From NCBI RefSeq assembly GCF_954871325.1, contig NC_088777.1, positions 29,117,366 to 29,181,365 of the forward strand: a stretch of DNA of 64,000 nt. Reading direction: 5' to 3'. A program made the translations under genes and the position numbers. Shown in pieces: positions 62,301 through 64,000 of the stretch; within the stretch, counting starts at the first letter, position 1, and each line of letters opens with the position of its first letter. Source of the stretch: Gordionus sp. m RMFG-2023 (lineage: Eukaryota; Nematomorpha; Gordioida; Chordodea; Parachordodidae). The notes below the pieces were generated by a model, which made no database searches, was not told where the DNA came from, and saw only the letters and a program-made list of their open reading frames with translations.

Positions 62301-62859
62301 TGGGCAGGCGGACGTCTGGGTTAAAACAATCACTTTACATTTACATATTTTTTTATATAGCTGCAGATATTTAGTCTTCTTAATTCATTAACATATTCTG
62401 TAACTCTTTTTCGATAAATTAGGAAGCAGAGAGCAATTTAATAAAGTTACATCCTACATAGATGGTTCAGTGATATATGGATCCGACGAAGCAAAAGCAA
62501 AATCTCTTAGATCATTTAAGAATGGTTTTTTATTTTTGATTTCATCTTTTTTAAAAACTTTTCTTTATGGTTTGCTTCGTTCTATTGAAAAGACACGAGA
62601 TTTTAATGAAAACCCTATTTTAGAGTCAAAAAGATCTTTAAAATATATTATACCCTCATTTTTACCTAATCTATTCTTCCAAATGTTTTATTTGCTATAT
62701 ATCATTTATCAAGATTATATTTTACTATAAATATATAAGGGATGTTACTAATGACCCAAAGTCCAGTTCCAGGAGGTAAATCCATGCTTTTACTAGTAAA
62801 AGACGCCAAGCTATGCGATGGACAAGAGAAAAATGGCACAGGAATTTGTACAGCCGCTG
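41129..62859 (+). CDS. Animal haem peroxidase, 5' part (six exons, continues beyond window)
   Basis: A secreted peroxidase of the animal (peroxinectin/myeloperoxidase-type) superfamily, using H2O2 to oxidise substrates outside the cell. Exons: 41129-41339, 42282-42449, 47340-47510, 52663-52812, 62423-62524, 62740-62859. All introns are GT-AG and phase 1, so every internal exon is a multiple of 3. The product so far is about 307 residues. Order: signal peptide (1-19), proline-rich leader, CLSEYRTFDGTCNN, LPNARKIS, AMQWGQMVDHEMNFVP (Gln, haem-linked Asp and distal His in the positions of MPO Q91, D94 and H95), C-x9-IDVKGDPFYG...CIGFTRS, REQFNKVTSYIDGSVIYGS (Ca-binding loop), then LRSFKNG. The proximal His region (ExHNR) must lie past 64000. 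Introns of 0.9, 4.9, 5.2, 9.6 and 0.2 kb hold most of the transposons in this half of the window. Confidence 0.9.
41386..41810. mobile_element. hAT-type MITE in peroxidase intron 1, TSD ATTCCAGA
   Basis: Ends CAGTGGCGTAGCTACG and (inverted) CAGTGACGTAGCTAGG are flanked exactly by ATTCCAGA (41378-41385, 41811-41818). GC hairpins lie toward the right end (CCCGGCCGAAGGCCGGG at 41693). It belongs to the family of 51557-51920, in the opposite orientation. Confidence 0.93.
42282..42449 (+). CDS. Peroxidase exon 2: start of catalytic domain
   Basis: It encodes DKCSDIDQGCACLSEYRTFD, then GTCNNVKHSKFGSTFQPLLR and ILSPNYGD. C-x-YRTxDGTCNN...G...F.R.L.P.Y.DG is the entry signature of animal haem peroxidases. 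The acceptor TTTATTGAAG|TC follows a T run, and the donor is GATG|GTTAGA. The 168-bp exon is symmetric (phase 1/1). Confidence 0.92.
43370..45010 (-). pseudogene. hAT transposase fossil in peroxidase intron 2
   Basis: Minus-strand pieces: near 44990-44740, KLCAITYVDRIDGKILPLHF then LATHHVTKKHTAEF (hAT catalytic-domain region); at 44460-44278, an acidic linker (FDDDSANQKSYETLESVSG); near 43710-43640, CVPARSTPNERVFSIAGL (hAT dimerisation signature CVPATSTPSERVFS). A GC-rich end ...GTCGGCGTACAGGTCTA (inverted) lies at about 43376-43392. Frames are heavily broken. Confidence 0.75.
45785..46075. mobile_element. hAT-type MITE fragments
   Basis: At 45785 there is a degraded end (GACGTGTACGCAGGAATTCG, then long G runs). 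At 45963 there is a better one (CATGGGCGTAGCCAGGATTT, then GGCTTCACTCCCCAG and GCCACCCGC). Both resemble the GGCGTAGC family. No matching duplications are seen, so these are likely partial copies. Confidence 0.5.
46251..46675. mobile_element. MITE with GGAGAGACTGG ends, TA duplication, copy 2
   Basis: Ends GGAGAGACTGGGGCTTG and (inverted) GGGGAGATTGGGCTAG are flanked by TA (46249-46250, 46676-46677). The body matches 39847-40510 in reverse (for example AATGATACGTATAGAATAAT type blocks). Non-coding. In peroxidase intron 2. Confidence 0.78.
46815..47024. mobile_element. GGCCTGG-rich MITE, diverged
   Basis: GGATACCTGCAGAGGTACTA at the left resembles GGGACCTGCGGAGGTACCAT of the MITE at 47886. 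The interior repeats GGCCCGGAT and GGCCTGG, and the right side reads CAGGCCGGGCCTAAAAGTCC. Ends are too diverged to fix a duplication. Confidence 0.55.
47161..47228. repeat. 15-bp tandem repeat (TATTGCCTATTTTA)
   Basis: Four to five head-to-tail units of ATTGCCTATTTTATA, close to the 5' side of peroxidase exon 3 (47340). Confidence 0.75.
47340..47510 (+). CDS. Peroxidase exon 3: distal haem site
   Basis: It encodes KSSFRRSQSGSPLPNARKIS and AMQWGQMVDHEMNFVPATK. WGQ-x2-DH carries the distal-side Gln, the Asp that can form an ester to haem, and the distal His. The next residue is Glu where many family members have the Ca-ligand Asp. The acceptor AAAAAG|GC keeps phase 1; a closer AG (47349) would break frame. 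Donor AAAA|GTTTTA. Confidence 0.92.
47886..48144. mobile_element. hAT-type MITE, TSD GTTTATCT
   Basis: Ends CAGGGACCTGCGGAGG and (inverted) CAGTGACCTGCAGGCC are flanked exactly by GTTTATCT (47878-47885, 48145-48152). The 259-bp interior repeats GGCCTGGCCCGGATTTT-like words. In peroxidase intron 3. Confidence 0.92.
48297..48720. repeat. Degenerate GCAAAAT array
   Basis: The heptamer-like words GCAAAAT, GTAAAAT and AACGCAAAAT recur dozens of times at spacings of roughly 10-20 bases over 420 bp. The minus-strand frames rich in F and C are products of this repeat. Confidence 0.75.
48721..49813. other. Intronic AT-rich DNA, no gene
   Basis: Peroxidase intron 3. A 30-bp near-duplicate TTTTAACTATTATTTCTAGA / TTTTTAACTATTATTTTAAC occurs at 49307 and 49354. 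Nothing else is recognised. Confidence 0.5.
49822..51522 (+). mobile_element. hAT transposon, decayed, TSD TAATTTCT
   Basis: Ends AAGTGTTGTTAAAGAG and (inverted) CAGTTGTTTACGCTCC are flanked by TAATTTCT and TAATTTTT (49814-49821, 51523-51530; one mismatch). GAGCTGGAACTAGCTCC and GGAGCTAGATCC motifs repeat inside both ends. Near 51165 THLPSTATVERFL is a hAT dimerisation signature (LPSSATVERxFS). The rest of the transposase is unreadable. Confidence 0.82.
51557..51920. mobile_element. hAT-type MITE, TSD ATTGAGAT/C
   Basis: Ends CAGTGGCGTAGCTAGG and (inverted) CAGTGGCGTAGCTACG are flanked by ATTGAGAT and ATTGAGAC. Three GC hairpins with TTCG loops (GGGGGCTTCGCCCCC at 51611, GGCCTTCGGCC at 51642, CCGGCCTTCGGCCGG at 51659). 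The reverse complement is a close relative of 41386-41810. Confidence 0.93.
52663..52812 (+). CDS. Peroxidase exon 4: double-cysteine and DPFYG region
   Basis: It encodes PDGSRLACCGADSSNTQC, HIDVKGDPFYGEFEVVC and IGFTRSEISNISS. This fits the family block CC-x8-C-x-xI-x-V-x2-DPFY...CM-x-FxRS that joins the distal-His exon to the REQ-N-x-x-TS exon. Acceptor TTAAG|AA, donor TCAA|GTTGCA, both phase 1; 150 bp. It is isolated between transposon-filled introns and easy to overlook. Confidence 0.92.
52813..53890. other. Intronic AT-rich DNA before hAT copy A
   Basis: Peroxidase intron 4. GTCGGTTAATTGACGAGTCA with AATTAACC around 52972-53000 forms a small inverted repeat. No gene or complete element is seen. 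Confidence 0.5.
53891..55900 (-). mobile_element. hAT copy A (ZMYM1-like transposase fossil), TSD GACAATCC
   Basis: The left end CAGGGGCGGACTGGC and right end ...CACCGGGCCCCTG are flanked exactly by GACAATCC (53883-53890, 55901-55908). The minus strand holds the transposase: near 55470-55330 a KMDAWVK...WWxxEKAL region, at 54883-54551 TDDDIVCTSEESNEEDGILQ with CNKCLICVYEI, and toward 54500-54280 NKLRANIDQEKLEAF-like pieces and ELEDIPVYLPKGSEL. These match the ZMYM1/TTF-type hAT group. GC hairpins with TTCG loops lie at 53953 and 54003. Confidence 0.88.
56735..56960 (+). pseudogene. LINE C-terminal fragment, same family as 26775-30703
   Basis: DLRGRHSLHCRTCKGSIPRN aligns with NGRYSLHCRSCNGRFIRH of the better copy. 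In broken frames EPLDLFRSGRK and a GIPKF(L)GNG...GLF stretch follow, matching EPQGLFRSDGKRPDGI and LVWDFSCIDPLAP. It is a short, decayed 3' piece. Confidence 0.7.
57540..58110 (-). pseudogene. DDE_3 (Tc1/mariner-like) transposase fossil
   Basis: Minus-strand reading: TDSFKRVSLRSVRENTESNI and IMIRKEYSNWFIDVAY, then IFIFIYESGFQYK (second beta-strand with the first catalytic site, where Asp is replaced by Tyr). After a gap comes IYVMDNVQFRH (second catalytic Asp). LIPLKMCFLNGRI in another frame corresponds to the LxPIExxFxxxK block. Several breaks. It matches the transposase group with FIDESGFN...MDNVxFH...PPYSPFLNPIE. Confidence 0.75.
58574..60688 (-). mobile_element. hAT copy B, nested in the mariner-like element
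   Basis: Ends CAGGGGCGGACTGGC and (inverted) CAAGGGCAGACTGGCC. Flanks are ATTATAAC and ATATAACC, a duplication with one indel. The body matches copy A (53891-55900) in the same orientation throughout. Minus-strand transposase pieces: 60268-60050 (GESDKRMDAWVKQNNSSG, LKIGEIRWWAREKALRWIYG) and 59568-59257 (SVFKDLVAELKETDDNIACT, CTKCLICVYEI, EYILTLSFTQVNCE). Decayed, with about as much damage as copy A. Confidence 0.88.
61140..61520 (+). repeat. About 25-bp T/C-rich minisatellite (CTTTTCCTTTTTTGATTGA)
   Basis: Units such as CCTTTTCCTTTTTTGATTGA and CACTTTTCCTTTTTTGATTG repeat about 15 times, the last five nearly identical. Lys/Arg- and Phe/Leu-rich frames on the two strands come from the repeat. 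It directly follows the purine-rich arm of the mariner-like element. Confidence 0.88.
61560..61622. mobile_element. Right end of a hAT-type MITE
   Basis: ...CCCCCCCCCCTTTCCTCTGG then TTATGCCACTG is the inverse of CAGTGGCATAACCAGAGG, resembling the ends at 41386 and 51557. The left end was not identified, so the duplication (CGTCTAAT would be expected) is unconfirmed. Confidence 0.5.
61930..62340. repeat. GGGTGGGC-rich degenerate repeat
   Basis: GGGTGGGTGTGCATGG, CCGCATGCCCATGCCCGC, GGGGGTGGGCGG, GGGTGGGCAGGTTGA and AATGGGCAGGCGGACG recur with A/T-rich spacers. This looks like the subterminal repeats of a hAT-type element lacking a clear end. It lies just before peroxidase exon 5. Confidence 0.5.
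62423..62524 (+). CDS. Peroxidase exon 5: TSYIDGS loop
   Basis: It encodes SREQFNKVTSYIDGSVIYGS and DEAKAKSLRSFKN. T-S-Y-I-D-G-S matches the Ca-binding loop of myeloperoxidase-type enzymes (Thr, aromatic, Asp, Ser at alternate positions). Acceptor ATTAG|GA, donor AATG|GTTTTT, phase 1; 102 bp. Confidence 0.93.
62740..62859 (+). CDS. Peroxidase exon 6
   Basis: It encodes MLLMTQSPVPGGKSMLLL then VKDAKLCDGQEKNGTGICTAA. It corresponds to the segment after LRSFxxG that ends with a Cys pair and the start of the (C)xxAGDxR turn. Acceptor ATAAG|GG, donor GCTG|GTTTCC, phase 1; 120 bp. The exon with the ExxMH/HNR proximal region is not found before 64000. Confidence 0.85.
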
Positions 62860-63430
62860 GTTTCCATCTATAAATATTTATTATATTAAGCAGCTTTTAC
62901 CACGGCGGGGGTAAGACATAGTACAGTCTTTAAAATCTTAGAAGGGTTGGAGGTAGAGTTAATTTTTTACTAATCTCATCCGTGATTGGCTTCAAATGCC
63001 TATCGAAAGGGCCAAACTATTTAATCTATCAGAATTTTATTTTGATATTTTAATCCTATTTTTATCAATATGTGATGAAATGGGAATCATTAATACTAAT
63101 TAGAGGGGTAAGGGTTAAAAAAAATTAGGACGGTGGTAATAGAGGGCAAGAGTCAGAGAAGTGATAAAATCATCAGTTACTTTTAAGGGAGTGTAGAAGC
63201 CACGGATTTAACTTTTCGATAAATGACAATTCTGTAAATTGACATGAATTTTATATCTGTGTTTGATGTTATAAATAAAATTAATTTAACTCATTTTCGA
63301 AATGTATAACTATTGATTTAAAATTAAAATAGCGTCAATGAAGCATGGTAGTAACAATCAATATCTATTTCATTCGTTCAATTTTTAAGATAAAATACTG
63401 AATATCTAAAATATATAATTAAATGCATTA
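62860..63430. other. Peroxidase intron 6, no feature recognised
   Basis: Mixed-composition DNA with no repeat ends or exon-like frames that I can support. The intron continues past the right edge. Confidence 0.5.
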
Positions 63431-63433
63431 TTA

Positions 63434-63515
63434 AACCCTGGTCTAATGGGTAAGATGTAGGCTTGGAAACACGAGTATGAACAAGGACGCAGGTTCAATC
63501 CTGATAAGAACCATA
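63434..63515 (+). repeat. tRNA-like sequence upstream of the RTE LINE
   Basis: TGGTCTAATGGGTAAGA resembles an A box and D arm, and CAGGTTCAATCCTG a T arm with B box, at tRNA spacing. The anticodon arm does not pair. It may be a pseudo-tRNA, a SINE head, or part of the LINE 5' region, whose ORF begins 70 bases later. Confidence 0.4.
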
Positions 63516-63586
63516 AAAACTTTCAAGTTTTTCTTCGATGACTGATGTGTAAAGACATATGGTATGATGAATTTCGGAGCTTAGAG

Positions 63587-64000
63587 ATGACAAACGGTCA
63601 CCGACAGGCGCCGGGTGCTAAGGATACCTGTCCAATAAACAAAATGAAGGAAACAAACGGAAATATGAATATGAAAGCTAGGGCGTTCCTTCCAAGCGAC
63701 GCGCAGGGTGTAGACCTCCATCCTGTGAAAAGTAAAGATAAGGTCAAAGCAAAGAAGACAAGATTAGCAAGTTTGAATATTGGGACGCTTAAAGGTAAGA
63801 CGAGAGAATTGGCATCAATGTTGAACAAGAGAAAAGTTGATATAGCGTGCATACAAGAGACGAAATGGAAAGGACAGAAGACTTTAATGATTGGAGATGG
63901 GTATAAATTGTACTATAATGGACTTGTTAGCAATAGGAACGGTGTCGGCATCATCCTCAGTCAAGATCTAACCTCCTCAGTTGTAGAAGTCAACAGGATC
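63587..64000 (+). CDS. RTE-type LINE, N-terminal apurinic endonuclease (partial, open to edge)
   Basis: An uninterrupted frame of 138 codons runs from the ATG at 63587 to the window end. After a charged leader (MTNGHRQAPGAKDTCPINKM) comes the AP-endonuclease core: KKTRLASLNIGTLKGKTREL, DIACIQETKWKG (catalytic QET), GDGYKLYYNG and RNGVGIILSQDL. These phrases match RTE-clade (and 'craniofacial development protein 2-like') endonucleases. The frame is intact and less AT-rich than its surroundings, so the insertion is probably recent. It lies in peroxidase intron 6 and the RT part should follow past 64000. Confidence 0.9.
   Translation, partial: MTNGHRQAPGAKDTCPINKMKETNGNMNMKARAFLPSDAQGVDLHPVKSKDKVKAKKTRLASLNIGTLKGKTRELASMLNKRKVDIACIQETKWKGQKTLMIGDGYKLYYNGLVSNRNGVGIILSQDLTSSVVEVNRI

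Noticed and set aside
63598-63852. Minus-strand 84-codon frame
   Set aside because: Antisense of the RTE endonuclease frame, which has clear catalytic motifs.
1-64000. CRISPR arrays, operons or bacterial promoters
   Set aside because: No regularly spaced repeats with unique spacers, and all supported genes have spliceosomal introns.

Overview
This is nuclear DNA from an AT-rich animal genome, most likely an invertebrate. There are no operons or bacterial signals. Coding capacity is broken into short exons with GT-AG introns, and the space between exons is filled with eukaryotic transposons (hAT, piggyBac, P/THAP, Tc1/mariner-like, LINEs, tRNA-derived SINE-like pieces). I cannot name the species.

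Three host loci can be supported, none as a single long ORF. (1) On the minus strand at 5003-3791 lie nine exons of an ERO1-type endoplasmic reticulum disulfide oxidase. They are split by eight tiny introns of 39-59 bp and carry the shuttle and active-site cysteines. The 3' part of the gene is not recognisable in the window. (2) Just upstream of it, at 6652-6356, is a small two-exon minus-strand gene I do not recognise. A 0.38 kb tandem duplication has copied its last exon. (3) On the plus strand from 41129 to at least 62859 is the 5' part of an animal haem peroxidase: six exons, about 307 codons. All introns are phase 1 and several are very large. The gene runs off the right edge.

Layout. 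1-1370: hAT remnant, GC-rich hairpin, small MITE. 1370-7000: ERO1 and its neighbour. 7000-24000: a nest. Two inverted copies of a THAP/P-type transposon lie at its edges. Between them a piggyBac (11200-21274) is interrupted by a long-TIR element (12033-19867), which itself carries a complete hAT element (13341-16021) and, in its right arm, a second piggyBac (17319-19777). 24000-30700: a GGGT-rich minisatellite split by a hAT element, then a LINE with a C-terminal PDG...WD domain that is split by a second hAT element. 32000-38500: tandem repeats, a tRNA-headed SINE candidate, a 2.6 kb foldback (palindromic) element and a second, decayed LINE copy. 39500-41100: MITEs. 41129-64000: the peroxidase gene. 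Its introns hold at least five hAT-type insertions (four with exact or one-mismatch 8-bp target duplications, one whose flanks match only with an indel), a TA-flanked MITE, a mariner-like element with about 0.4 kb polypurine/polypyrimidine arms, minisatellites and, at the right edge, the intact 5' part of an RTE-type LINE.

The two enzymes are chemically related only in a broad sense (ER thiol oxidation making peroxide; a secreted haem peroxidase using it). They are on opposite strands 36 kb apart, so I infer no functional linkage.
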